The notes beneath the pieces were generated by a model. It did no database searches and was not told where the DNA came from. It saw only the letters and a list, made by a program, of their open reading frames with translations. A stretch of 64,000 nt of DNA from Lycium barbarum (taxonomy: Eukaryota; Streptophyta; Magnoliopsida; Solanales; Solanaceae), in the NCBI RefSeq assembly GCF_019175385.1, contig NC_083339.1, positions 44,917,330-44,981,329 of the forward strand, given 5' to 3'. Position 1 is the first letter of the stretch; each line of letters opens with the position of its first letter. Positions 36,100 to 48,681 of the stretch are shown here, one piece after another. Position numbers and translations under genes: made by a program.

Positions 36100-37355
36100 T
36101 CATAATCTTTCAGTAGCTCGAACCACCGCCTCTACCGTAGGTTTAACCCTTTCTGCTTGAAAATATATTGGAGACTCTTGTGGTCCGTATAGATCAACAT
36201 GTACGCCATACAAATAATGTCTCCACATCTTTAGTGCATGAATAACTGCAGCCAATTCGAGATCATGAGTTGGGTAATTCTTCTCATGTTTCCATAACTG
36301 TCTTGAAGCATGAGCAATCACTTTACCGTACTGCATTAATACACATCCTAACCCAACACCAGAAGCATCGCAATATACAACATAACCATCTGGCCCTTCT
36401 TGGAGTGTCAAGACTGGAGCTGAAGTTAACCAATCTTTCAATATCTGAAAACTGCGTTCACAAGCATCATTCCACTAAAATTTAGCTGACTTCTGGGTTA
36501 GCTTCATCAATGGTGCTAAAAATAGAAGAAAACCCATCCATAAATCTTCTATAATAACCTGCCAATCCCAGAAAACTACGGACTTCTATAGGCGTTTTAG
36601 GCCTTGGCCAAGTCTTCACAACCTCAATTTTCTAAGTATCAACCCGAATGCCATCAGCTGAAATAATATGGCCCAGAAAGGCCACAAAATTTAACCAAAA
36701 CTCGCATTTTGAAAACTTTGCATACAATTCTCGAGTACGAAGAATCCCAAAGACAATGGACAAATGATCTGCATGTTCCGATTCTGTCTGAGAGTATATA
36801 AGAATGTCATCAATGAATACGATCACGAACAAATCTAAGAGTGGCCTGAATACAGTCTTCATCAAATTCATAAACACTGCCGGAGCATTTGTCAACCCAA
36901 ACGACATTACCCAGAATTCATAATGGCCATATCTTGTTCTGAAAAGGTGTTTTGGGAATATCGTCTTCTCTAACCCTCACTTCATTATAAACTGACCTTA
37001 GATCTATTTTGGAAAACGACTTGGCACCTTATAATTGGTCAAAAAAATCATCGATCCTCGGGAGAGGGTATTTGTTCTTAATCGTCACCTTATTCAACTG
37101 TCTATAATAATTATACATTCGTAGGGAACCATCTTTCTTTCTCACAAATAGGGCAGGTCCTCCCCACGACGACGAACTGGGTCTAATAAATGTGTTTTCA
37201 AGTAAATCCTTCAATCGTGCCTTTAGCTCTTTCAAGTCTGCAGGAGCCATTCGGTACGGAGGAATACAAATTAGGCTTGGTGCCGAGCAACACATCAATA
37301 GCGAAATCAATCTCTCCTTCTGGAGGAAGACCTGGGAGTACATCCGGAAATTCAT
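36100..37355 (-). pseudogene. Reverse transcriptase and RNase H of G
   Basis: Three pieces: 37355-37029 with [12 protein letters not shown] and [17 protein letters not shown], where the expected CIDYRQ has become YNYYRQ; 36907-36632 with catalytic [10 protein letters not shown]; 36441-36100 with RNase [13 protein letters not shown] and [12 protein letters not shown]. Between them are frame changes and stops. The catalytic FIDD pair survives although the protein cannot be made. Confidence 0.87.
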
Positions 37356-38273
37356 TCACTACCGGGACGGATTGAAAGGTTGGTGGTTTTGCTTCGGTGT
37401 CATGGACCCAGACTAGGTGATAAATATAGCCTTTAGCTATCATCTTTCTGGCCTTAAGGTAGGAAATAAACCTACCTCTTAGAGTTGCTGTATTACCTTT
37501 CCATTCAAGCACGGGTTCTCCCGGAAATTGAAATCGAACTACTTTCATTCGGCAATCGGCATTGACATAACAAGAGGCCAGCCAATCCATGCCCATAATC
37601 ACATCAAAATATAACATTTCTAGCTCAATCAAATTAGCAATTGTTAGACGTTTACATACCATCACCACATAATTTTTGTACACTTGTCTAGCTATTACGG
37701 GATCCCCAACCGGAGTAGATACCTCAAAAGGTTTAATTGGCTCGGGTTTCACTCCAATACTCCAGCAATATATGGAGTAATATAAGATAATGTAGAACCC
37801 GAATATATCAATACATATACGTCATGAGAAAATACGGATAGTACACCTGTAACCACATCGGGGGAGGATTCAAGATCCTGTCGTCCAGCCAAAGCATAGA
37901 TACAGGACTGGATACCACGTGCACTAGACGCTCCCCCTCTGCCTCTACCTCGACCTACTAGAATTTGGGGAGTCTGCCTTACTGGGAGCACTGAAGAAGA
38001 ACCAACCGCTAATCCTGTGGGCTGAACCCCACCTCCATCGTACCTCAAGGGGAAATCATGCATCACGTGCCAATCTATCCACAAACATAACAAGCCTCTG
38101 ATCTTGGCGACATGACCCCGAAAGTAAATTTTTGCACTAACTACATCATGAAACTGGTGGTTTCCTTTGGCTATAATCACCCCCAAACTGGGAACCTGAT
38201 GCTCTCGAGCTCTAATCCTGCCCTGAATGGATAGAGCGGTCAAATATCCTACCCGCAAATCGTGGAGGTGCAC
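37198..38273 (-). pseudogene. Zinc knuckle and protease of G, inactivated
   Basis: Follows gag after a frame change near 38300-38365. The knuckle has lost cysteines (CLWIDWHVMHDF, against CYICGQTGHVMRDC in X). The GRGRGRGG linker is kept. The protease active site reads VLIYSGSTLSYI: the catalytic Asp codon GAT is now TAT (Tyr). A frame change at about 37752 precedes the conserved [15 protein letters not shown] segment. Confidence 0.87.
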
Positions 38274-38364
38274 TAGTCACTGACTGGCCTAAATATCTGG
38301 AATATGACTGCCTTGATCCCCTTCTATAGTCGCTACCGGCACCCATAGATCTGTCCCTCTTACT

Positions 38365-39215
38365 CTACCCTCTATCAATATCATGCTCACCACTTTGCCG
38401 ATGTTGCTGCTCTTCTAAATTCTGGGCGCGGACGTGAATATGGGAAATATCCATCCCCTCCTGTAATGAAGCTGTCAAGAAATCCTTAAATAAATATGGC
38501 CCTAGACCACTCACAAACCTGTGCACTCTATCTCTCATGTCGGCCACCATAGTCGGAGCGTATGTATCGAAGGAATTAAACTGAAGGCTATACTCCCGGG
38601 CGTTCATATTTTCTTGCTTCAAATTTATGAATCTATCCGCTCTAGCTCGACGGACCTCGGGTGGTAAATAGTGTCGGATGAAAACATCTACAAATTCTTG
38701 CCAAACCGGGGGAGGTGTATTTTCTTTTCTTGAAGATATCCAATTATTATACCAAAGAACTGCCACATCCCAGAGTCTATAAGATGCCAACTCCACAGAT
38801 TCGATTTCGGAGGCATGAATAATTTTTAACGATCTCAACATCTCTTCAATAAAACATTGCAGGTCTTCATCAGACTTTGACCCGAAAAACTGCGGAAGAT
38901 TCAAACTTATGAAATCATGGACTCTAATACTAATTGCCCTGTCACTTGGACCCAAACTCTGCCGCTGTGCCTGGGCGGCAACTAATTTTGTCAATAAATG
39001 AATAGCTTCGGTCATTTGTTGACGCAAAGCAGCCGGTAGAGGAACTGTAGACATAAGAGCTGAAGCCCCCTCTTGTTCTTCTAGAACAGGTGGAGTAGGA
39101 GAGGTATTAGATGGAGCCTCATTATGTGATTCACCCTCTTCTATATCCGTTGGCGACTCCCTTTCTACCCGCCTTTCTATCGTAGTCTTGCCCTTCTGGG
39201 CAGCTGTAGCTTTTC
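38365..39215 (-). pseudogene. gag of G, main part
   Basis: From KATAAQKGK at the K insertion edge: acidic-proline N-terminus, SLNLPQFFGSKSDEDLQ, VLWYNNWISSRKEN, YLPPEVRRARADRF, FVSGLGPYLF, ending at a stop at 38365. The first few codons (MPPK) lie at 41557-41575 on the far side of K. The frame is otherwise open for about 280 residues. Confidence 0.87.
39211..39215. repeat. Target-site duplication of K, left copy (TTTTC)
   Basis: TTTTC here and at 41552-41556; one copy occupies this place in the uninterrupted gag of related elements. Confidence 0.9.
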
Positions 39216-41551
39216 TGTTACACCTTGGAAAATTTCCCGTTGGTACGCAAGTAAATGAACTAATGATGTGTGCGAGGAGTGCAAGTGTATAATATTTCAT
39301 GGGAAATGTATGTAAAGGGATGTGGATGATTAGAATGAAAAGTCGAGAAATGAGAAAAATTGAAAGTTGGCAAAACTGCCCAGTGGTCGTATAGTGCAAA
39401 ATACGGACCGTAAAGTGCAATACGGTCCGTAAACTTGAAGTCGTAAACTGGCATGCCCAACTTCAACCTTCTGCCAGCCGAGGAAATGGCTAAACACGAC
39501 CTGGTGGACGGACCGTAAAGTGATTTACGGCCCATAAACCATGGTCGTAAATCACCATGCATGCAGGCCAGAGTTCTGGTCCTGCTTAAGCTTAAAGACG
39601 ACCACGAGGGACGGTCCGTAAACTGAAATACGGACCGTAAACCTCCATGGACGACCACTGTTCACCCAGCACAGATTTTCCAATTCATTAAATATGAGGA
39701 TCAAGACTTATTTTATTTCATTACAACATTACACCACTTCTCTCTAAAACTTCTCTCTACATTTATTATATAAGTTTTCAAGGATTATAAGCCATCAATA
39801 ACATTAAGAAAAGTGAATCAAGGATAAGGGAATCATTAAGGATCATCCAAGTAAAAAAAAATCCAAATGGAGAAAAACTAGGGTTTTGCTCAAAGAGGAG
39901 TATTATCAACCAAAGCTTGTTCCTACAACTTCTAAGGTAAGATTCATGATTTTTACATGATGTTTAAGGTATTGGAGAATTAAAGTACATGGATTGTAGA
40001 AAATATGGTCAACTAGGTCATGAATGATGAATAGTGACATTTTGAGAAATAGTTTGAATTGAGTTATGAATGTTGTTGTGTTGTGATATGAATGTGTTAT
40101 AAATGGTATTAAGATCATGAACTAGACACTTTAGACGAATGGACGAAGTTGGGTGTTATGACCATGAATGTGGGTGAATTAGAGGCAAATTGAGAAAATC
40201 TAGACAATGTGGATAATGTGAATGACTAATGGCCATTGTTATGATATTAATGAAGGTATAAACGCTAGCATGGGAAGGGAACGTGCAAGTGTAGAATAAT
40301 TCGACGGAAAGGTATGTAAGGCTAACCGTTCTTTCATAAGGCATGGTTCTTGGCCAAATTCCTAATTCCTCTATATGAGTATGTTGTCTTCACATGGTTG
40401 ACATTCCGAGCTCATAAGCTCACGACCCTTGATATGTACTATGATTATACTATGTTCCTCGTATGACGAGTAAGTCCATGATGTAGATGTAACGATAATG
40501 ATGAGGATAGTAATGATGATGAGAGTAAAATGAGATTAGAGATGCTTACGAGCTATGATATATGTATATGTATGCCTATGAAGGGCTATGATAAGACCCC
40601 GAGCTTATGATGCCGGGTAAGACTATATGTATATGACTATGTATGAAGTATGCATACGATTACGAAACGCGCGCACACCTCTGCAGATGGTACGGATAAC
40701 CCTGATGCCTTGGTAGGGCCAGGTATGTGTGACCTTGAGCCTTGGTTGGCCAAGCATGTATAAGACACCGATCCTATGAGGTCGGGTATGCTATGTAAAT
40801 GCTATGTATTGAAATGACTATGTATATAATATGAATATGAATGTGATAAGACTATGTATAAGAATACGAATAAGGACATGTATACAAATATGAACACAAG
40901 TATGGTACGAGTATTATTATGGGATACGAACGACGATGTATGCAAGTAAGCGACATGATGATGATGATATTACTGTCTCCCCTCCTATGCTAGTTTCATA
41001 TGATATCTATTATGCTTCTATATTGATGTTGATCATGCTTTACATACTCAGTACATTCTTCGTACTGACGTCCTTTTGTTTGTGGACGCTGCGTCATGCC
41101 CGCAAGTGCACAAGGAGACAGACCTTGATCCATAGCTGTTTATTCAGAGATTGCATAGCAGAGCTCCATTTCTTTCGGAGCTGTAGCTTTTGGGTACTTA
41201 TTATTTTGTGTATATAATTATGGGCATAGCGGGGTCCTGTCCCGCTCGTACGATATGTCATACTCTTAGAGGCTCGTAGTCATGTGTGTATGTGGGTAGA
41301 GATGTTCGGCCATGTCGGCCCATGTTTTGTATATCTTTTTTTAGCCACGTCGGCCTTGTATTTATGATGTGGCACAGATGCCTATGATGTGTTAAATGAT
41401 GATGGTCGTCTAATGGGAGCAATATGATTAACGATAAGAAAAGCACGAATTGACTTATGGTTCACCTAGATGTTGTGTTATGTACGATAAGGGGGTGCTC
41501 GGGTGGGGTAGCACCGGGTGCTCGTCGCGGCCCCCTAGCCGGGTCGTGACA
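39216..41551 (+). mobile_element. Solo LTR K inside gag of G
   Basis: 2,336 bp, TGTTACACC to GGGTCGTGACA, exact 5-bp TSD, opposite orientation to G. It contains an ACGGNCCGT palindrome cluster (39370-39650), a donor-like AGGTATGTAAG (40310-40319), the triple-hairpin block and a terminal hairpin, GTCGCG (41524-41529) with CGTGAC (41545-41550), one pair of which is G:T. No coding sequence and no primer site, hence solo. Confidence 0.93.
41050..41104 (+). other. Triple-hairpin block, K
   Basis: AGTAC/GTACT, CGTCC/GGACG, TGCG/CGCA. Confidence 0.65.
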
Positions 41552-41556
41552 TTTTC

Positions 41557-41575
41557 TCTTTGGCGGCATCTCTGA
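41557..41575 (-). pseudogene. First codons of G gag, detached by K
   Basis: Start codon and MPPKR-like codons beside the right TTTTC copy; they continue at 39210 on the other side of K. Confidence 0.85.
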
Positions 41576-41680
41576 AATCATAACACACTATTAGGGAGGA
41601 GAAAATCTTATAACACGACTCTATCGCACGATCTCATAAAAAGAAGAATGGTCATTTTTCTTAAATGCCCTGTAGCCTCC

Positions 41681-41715
41681 TGTTTATAAGTGTGGCGCGC
41701 AACACACCATAAACA
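41681..41715 (-). other. Leader hairpin of G with palindromic loop GCGCGC
   Basis: TGTTTAT (41681-41687) with ATAAACA (41709-41715); GTGTG (41690-41694) with CACAC (41703-41707); loop GCGCGC (41695-41700). Confidence 0.65.
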
Positions 41716-41761
41716 AGACTCTACTAGACACGGCTCGTAGACACTTCCTAGGACTGAACTG

Positions 41762-41772
41762 CAATTATACCA
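41762..41772 (-). other. Degenerate primer binding site of G
   Basis: Minus strand TGGTATAATTG; the first six bases match the tRNA-iMet site and the rest has decayed. Confidence 0.6.
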
Positions 41773-41794
41773 CTTTTGTCATGACCTGACTAGG

Positions 41795-44086
41795 TGTCAC
41801 GACCCAACCCCGTGGGCCGCGACTGGCACCCTAGCTGGGTACCCAGACCAAATCGCATATTCGTTTCCAAATCCACACTTATTTCAGAATTTTACAAAGA
41901 TTAGATCAAACATAATCTATATCGAAATATGTCTTAAGCGGTCGTATCAAATCAAAATATCATATCAAATACAAACTGAGCGGCGGAATAGACATCGCCG
42001 GTCCAAAGTGCAAATATAAGCATAAAGGCCATTTGGGGCCATCATAACAAACCGACCGCTTTAAGACCGGATAACAAAATCAGACAAACATGCGTTGGAC
42101 CCTCGCCCCACATATATGACTACAGGCCTCTACAAATCAAAACAGATACATATGGCGAGACAGGGCCCCGCCGTACCCAAACTGTCAAATATACAAAATA
42201 TATACAAAGTAAAGGAGTCTGTACCAAGAGTGGACTCCGAATCAAACAAGAGTACTCCGGGATAGCAAGAAGTGAAGCCTACTGCGGAGGATTACCGATA
42301 TCTGCACCTGCGGGCATAAAACGCAGCCCCCGAAGAAAGGGGGTCAGTACGAACTATGTACTGAGAATGTAAAGCACGGAGTACAGAAATATAGATCAAA
42401 ATCGAAAGCAAATCAAATGTCAAGGTGGAGTACCAACTGGTATGTAAAAATCTGGATCGAAATCATATACGTATATATTATGCAAATGAAATCATGCAAA
42501 CGCTTAAGAACGTGGTCGCCACTCCGACGCTGACGCCACACACAGCATAACACCAGAAGGTTTCAAATCTCCGTACATCCCCGAACACAATCACAATCGT
42601 CGGTGAGCGTATCGCATCACGAGCCATATCACAGCATAACTCCAAACGGAACCCGGCCCTATGGCGAAGCCTCGGGAACCGTAACACAGCATACGGCCGA
42701 ATTATCATAAAGCGCACGAATCAAAACCGGCCCGGGAACCGGTGAACGAAGTCATAATAAGGCACGAGCGGAGTCGTGAGCAAACAAATGCAAATCGTAT
42801 TTCAAAATAGTCTTTCAAAACAAAGTAAACTCATAAATCATATCATAATACAAAATAGTCGAATACTTAGTCGACATAAGGTTTCCTTTCACAAAACGTT
42901 TCCAAAATGGTGCCTAGAGTTCAAAACATAGATTGGCGTATCGAATTGTTCAAAGCGTGTCCCGTAAGAGGACGTTCCAAAGACCATAAGTGGCTTATCC
43001 AACCTTATCCTCAAAAGTGGCCCGAAGGGGCAAATCGGGCATTTTGGGGTAGCGGGCCCACCTCGAGTCGAAGTGAGGTGGCGAACATATTTTTACGAGC
43101 ATTTATATGCCAAAGGTCATACATGATCATTTCTAGGTTACCCGACCACATTTCGATGGGCTTTTAGACGAATAGTGGCATTCTAGCCAAAATGGAGCCT
43201 TTAGGCTTCAATTGAATTGAATGAATAGTAACTTTTCTGTGGATCGGGTTTCGAGGAGCAGAAATGCTCCGGAAGGTCTCATATTCGACTGACGTACTAA
43301 GATATGCCAAATGAAGGAGTGGGAAGCTTTACATACCTCACAGATGTCGTAAGCTCCTCCAAAAGTCCTGTCCCGTTTCGTCAAAAATCTGCAAATGGTC
43401 AAAGTTACCAATTGAGATTCTTAGGCTTAAAATTGCCTTTAATTTCATTTTTGCCTACCGAAATTTCGGCAGCATTTCCCCTATAAATCTAACATCCCCG
43501 AGGCGTAACTCGGCTCCAAATTCATCAACTACAACAGCCCACACATCAACAACCAAAACAAACAACAATCAAACCATTCTAGCTTTAAAGTTCTACTTTA
43601 TTGCCTAAGTTGGCAACTTTCATTCAAACTTCCAAAATTCCAATTCTATATCTACCTATTTGTATTCATTCCCACATTCAAACTTATACAACCACATTCT
43701 AATTACAATTCAAATCATACACGAACTTGCACCAAAATCAATTATTTCCCTAAGTCTTCAAAACATCCAAAAATGCACTACGAACATTCTATCTCGCATT
43801 ATTTCATTCCGAACTCGTCAACATCGTTATAGATTCATATTTAAAGTCTATAGCACCTAAAATATACATTGCTATACATAAAGATACCAAGGATATACAC
43901 TTTCCGATAATATCCGAATTCGTTTTCCACCGCCAATTTACTTCAACAATCAATCATTTACGACATAAGGGTCACAACAACACATTATACCAACTTAAAC
44001 AAGATCAATTCAAATCATTTTGTCTCTCTATGGCTCACGGCCAACAACCAACTTACACACACACCCATAGCTTTTTATTTACATCA
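41795..44086 (-). repeat. 3' LTR of F
   Basis: Same length and order as 48777-51068, offset 6,982. Palindrome CCGAAATTTCGG at 43458-43469; donor-like motif at 43329-43338. Non-coding. Confidence 0.92.
42308..42362 (-). other. Triple-hairpin block, F 3' LTR
   Basis: CTGCG/CGCAG, CCCCC/GGGGG, AGTAC/GTACT. The middle stem is CGTCC/GGACG in X, B and K. Confidence 0.7.
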
Positions 44087-47000
44087 ATGTACCGGGGGCT
44101 CAACTTACCCTTTCTACCGAATCTCATGACACCCTTCATGGGCGACACCTTCAGGAATACCCAGTCGCCAATCCGGAACTCTAACGGTCGACGTCGTCTA
44201 TCAGCATAAGCTTTCTGTCGACTTTGAGCAGCTAACAGTCGTTCCCGAATAAGTTTCACCTTATCTACAGCTTCCTGGATCACATCCGGCCCAATCAACT
44301 TAGTCTCGCCCACGTCAAACCAGCCAATAGGAGACCTGCATCTCCTGCCATAAAGGGCCTCGTACGGGGCCATCTGAATGTTGGAGTGATAGCTGTTATT
44401 GTAAGCAAACTCTATAAGCGGCAAATGATCATCCCAGCTGCCCCTGAAATCAATAACGCAGGCCCGCAACATATCCTCGAGCGTCTGAATAGTGCGCTCG
44501 GCCTGCCCGTCGGACTAAGGGTGAAAAGCTGTACTGAGACTCACCTGAGTCCCTAATCCCTCCTGAAATGACCTCCAGAAATTTGCTGTAAACTGGGTAC
44601 CTCGGTCAGTAATAATAGATATAGGGACTCCGTGAATTCTGACTATCTCTCTGATATACAATCTGGCATAGTCCTCAGCCGAATAAGTAGTCCGAACCGG
44701 AAGGAAATGGGCTGATTTCGTCAGCCTGTCAACAACAACCCAGATAGAGTCGTACCTGCGTGGAGTGCGCGGTAATCCAACAACGAAATCCATATTAATC
44801 ATCTCCCATTTCCAGGCTGGAATTTCCATTTCCTGCAATAATCCACCGGGCTTCTAATGCTCGATCTTAACTTGCTGGCAGTTCGGGCACTGACTAACAA
44901 ACTCAACAATATCTTTCTTCATGCCGTCCCACCAATACAAACACCTGAGGTCCCGATACATTTTAGTGGAACCAGGATGAACAGAATACCGTGCATTATG
45001 GGCCTCGCCCATAATCTGCCGCCGTAAGCCCACAACGTCCGGTACACAGAATCTGCCGTCATATAATAATACTCCGTCAGGCGAGATCTCAAACTGAGTC
45101 TTTGCTTTATTAAGGGCCACATCTCTGTACTGAATCAAAAGAGGATCCTCAAACTGGCGCTGCTTTACCTCCTGAATAATAGATGACTCAGCAACTGGAC
45201 GAACAGAAATCCCAGAATCTCCAGAATCCACCAAACGAACTCCGAGGCTGGCCAGCTGGTGAATATCGCGAACCAAATCCCTCTTATCAGATGGAACATC
45301 AGCCAGACTGCCTACGGACTTGCGGCTAAGCGCATCAGCTACCACGTTGGCTTTCCCTGGATGGTACAGAATATCAACGTCGTAATCCTTTAGTAGCTCA
45401 AGCCATCTCCGCTGCCGCAAATTTAGCTCCTTCTGCTTAAAAATATACTGGAGGCTCTTATGGTCCGTATAGATATCAACATGGACCCCATATAAATAAT
45501 GCCGCCAAATCTTCAAAGCATGAATCACCGCGGCCAACTCAAGATCATGAGTGGGATAGTTCTTCTCGTGCGGTCTGAGCTGCCGGGAAGCATAGGCTAT
45601 GACTCGACCGTGCTGCATCAATACACATCCTATCCCAATACCAGAGGCGTCGCAATAGACAACATACCCGTCAGATCCCTCTGGAAGAGCCAGAACTGGT
45701 GCTGTAATCAATCTCTCCTTCAGCATCTGAAAGCTACGCTCGCAGGCATCTGACCACTGGAATTTCGCTGCTTTCTGGGTAAGCCTCGTCAGTGGTGCTG
45801 CAATAGAAGAGAAATCCTCCACAAACCTGCGATAATACCCAGCCAATCCCAGAAAACTGCGCACCTCTGTCGGTGTAGTAGGCCTGGGCCAATTCTGCAC
45901 AGCCTCAATCTTCTGCGTGTCGACCCGAATACCGTCTGCGCCAACAATATGGCCCAAGAATGCCACAGAAGTCAACCAGAACTCGCATTTAGAGAATTTA
46001 GCATATAACTTCTGCTGACGGAGAATGCCAAGTACCGTCCTCAAATGATCTGCATGCTCCTCGGCTGATCGCGAGTAAATCAGAATATCATCAATAAACA
46101 CAATAACAAACATATCCAGAAAAGGCCGAAATACCCGGTTCATCAGATCCATAAACACCGCTGGAGCATTAGTCAGCCCGAAAGACATAACTCGGAACTC
46201 ATAATGCCCGTACCGGGTCCTGAAAGCAGTCTTCGGGATATCTGACTCCCATACTCGCACCTGATGATAACCAGAACGCAGATCTATTTTTGAAAAATGT
46301 CTAGCACCCTGCAGCTGGTCAAACAAATCATCAATCCGGGGGAGGGGATATTTATTCTTAATAGTCACCTTATTCAGCTGCCGGTAGTCAATACACATCC
46401 GCAACGACCCATCCTTCTTTCTGACAAACAATACCGGCGCTCCCCAGGGTGATGTGCTGGGCCTGATAAAACCCTTATCCAGCAAATCTTTCAGCTGCTC
46501 CTTCAACTCCTTCAACTCAGCTGGTGCCATCCTGTACGGAGGAATAGATATAGGCTGCGTATCCGGCATCAACTCAATAGTAAAATCAATCTCCCGCTCA
46601 GGCGGAAGGCCAGGAAGCTCGTCAGGAAAAACATCTGGAAACTCGCTGACGACCGGAACAGACTGAAGGGTAGGTACCTCCGCGGCAGTATCGTGCACAC
46701 GAACCAAATGATAAATATAACCCTTCTGGATCATCTTCTTAGCCTTGAGGTATGAAATAAACTTACCCCTCGGCGATGCAGTAGATCCGAACCAGTCTAT
46801 AACTGGTTCCCCTGGAAACTGAAAACGGACTACCTTTTTCTGGCAGTCGACATTAGCATAACAGGAAGACAACCAGTCCATACCCATAATGACGTCAAAC
46901 TCGAGCATGTCTAACTCTACCAAATCAGCCTTAGTGCTACGATCATAAATGGTCACAGAACAATCCCTATAGATCTGTCTCGCTACAATAAAATCCCCAA

Positions 47001-47397
47001 CTGGCGTAGCTACCTCAAATGGCTCTATAGGCTCAGACACTATCCCAATCTTACTAGCAACGAGCGGGGAAATATATGATAAAGTAGAGCCAGGGTCAAT
47101 CAAAGCATATACGGATCTGGAGAAAACCAGTAATGTACCTGTGACGACATTTGGCGAAGCCTCCTGATCCTGGCGGCTGGCCAAAGCATATATGCGGTTC
47201 GAGGGACCGCTAGAACCTGCAACACCGCCGCGACCCCGACCGCGCCCTGCCGGTGCTGGAATACTCCGCCCTCCAGGGCGTGTGACAGATGGAACAGAGG
47301 AAGAACCGGCGGCTGACCCTGTCTGCTGCGCCGCACTACCCGAACCGCTGGCCAATGGGCAGTCTCTCATAAAGTGGCCCTGACCACCGCAAGAGAA
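44087..47397 (-). pseudogene. pol of F: protease, RT, RNase H, integrase
   Basis: Residues counted from Met at 47370: protease [12 protein letters not shown] (Asp 92); RT with [10 protein letters not shown] (Asp 363) and [10 protein letters not shown] (425-428); RNase H Asp 574, Glu 611, Asp 636, Asp 679; integrase zinc site His 791, His 798, Cys 828, Cys 831. A TAG (44854-44856) follows KIEH. The core resumes with NMDFVVGLPR and IITDRGTQF, a second TAG (44515-44517) follows FHP, then DGQAERTIQ gives the catalytic Glu. The frame ends near the LTR after KGKLSPRYI, so the integrase tail and chromodomain are missing. Both TAGs sit where relatives have a Gln codon. Confidence 0.92.
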
Positions 47398-48573
47398 TCA
47401 AGCTCCCGTCGCTCGGTAACACTCCCCGGGATGAGACTTCCCGCAATGTGGACAACGGGGTCTAGGTGGTCTGGCCTGACTAGGACCCCTGGATACCTGC
47501 GATCCTGCCGCTCTGGAGCTCTGACCGGCCCCAGACGGTCCCGTACTGTCGAATCTCCGGCTGCCTGACTGAGTACCCCGGCCGGAGGGAGGAAAATATC
47601 TATCAGACTGCTGCTGCTGCTGAGGCTGTCCGCCTCGAGAATCTCCTGAATAACCCGCGGATCTATCCCTCTTGGGCGGCCTCCTGTCTCGATCTCTGCC
47701 AGCAGGATCAGATCTGCGACGGTCCTCCATACCCATCGCATAGGCCTGAAGTCGGGAAATGTCCATGTCTGCCTGCAATGACACTGCCATACAGCTATCG
47801 ACCAAATACCGGTCCAATCCCATAACATATCTGTGCATCCGATCGGACATATCTGCTACCACGGCCGGTGCATATCGGGCCAGAGAATCAAAGTCAAGGT
47901 TATACTCGCGAACACTCCGACCCCTCTGCTGCAGACGTAAGAATCGATCAGCCCGCGCCCGCCGCAACTCTGGGGGCAAAAAGTGGCGGGTGAATGCTGT
48001 CACAAACTGATCCCAAGTGGCTGGAGGGGCACCCTCTCCCCTAGACAGCTCCCAAGTCTCGTACCAGTGGGTAGCCACATCTCGAAGCCGGTGCGAAGCC
48101 AGCTCAACTGACTCGGTCTCAGAAGCCCTGACCAGGTCCAGTGAGCGTCGCATCCCCCGAATAAAGTCATGGGGGTCCTCATCGGGCTTAGACCCGAAAA
48201 ACTCTGGAGGGCCACATAACAGAAACTCCCGAACTCTCAGGCTGTCCCGCCTGTCATCGTCATCATCATCCCTCCGCCCGCGCCTGCGAGCCTGTCCTGC
48301 CACCAATGTAGTCAGCAACTGTACAGCCTCTCTCAAGGTCCTATCCTCCGCCCCTGGCTGAGGAGCTGGAGCCTCAGGTGCGGGTACACGGACCTCTGGA
48401 GCTGTCGAAGGTCCTGCTCCAAGCTGTACTAGTGGGGGCGTAGCAGACCCCTCAGAATGAGGCACATCCTCAGGCAAATCATAAACACGAGCCCGGATAG
48501 CTCGCTGTGCCTGGCTAGTCTCTCCAATCCTCGCCTTGCCCTTCTGGGCCGCCGTTGCCTTCTTCGGAGGCAT
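47398..48573 (-). pseudogene. gag of F
   Basis: Start chosen at 48573 (MPPKKATAAQKGK), as in relatives; an in-frame Met lies four codons upstream. Domains: basic start, Pro-rich segment, RRGRRDDDDDDRRD stretch, gag core (PPEFFGSKPDEDPHDF, HWYETWELSRGE, REYNLDFDSLARYAP), Gln-run QQQQQ, then PRCPHCGKSHPGECY. The TGA at 47398-47400 falls exactly at the first cysteine position of the CCHC knuckle, whose remainder [13 protein letters not shown] continues in frame into pol. About 390 codons are intact. Confidence 0.92.
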
Positions 48574-48681
48574 CACTGCAAACACAAAGGCGAGTCAGAT
48601 CAAAATCATCCTAATAGCACAGCTCTATCGCACTATCTAAGATTACAAAGAAAGTAACATCCTAAATGCCCTGTAGCTCCA

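Larger units (their letters stand above)
34233..41794 (-). mobile_element. Element G: decayed Tekay-type Ty3/gypsy, split by K and abutted by F
   Basis: Minus-strand order from 41776: leader, gag start (41575), interruption by K, gag, protease, RT, RNase H, integrase, chromodomain, polypurine tract (AAAGGGAGGAAGGA, 34233-34246). Its 5' LTR survives only as 18 bp (41777-41794, TGTCATGACC) before F begins. Many frame changes and stops make it the most decayed Tekay copy here. Confidence 0.85.

Noticed and set aside
42907..43167. 86-residue frame repeated identically at 49889-50149
   Set aside because: Both copies are in the F LTRs, antisense to the element; identity reflects recent LTR duplication.
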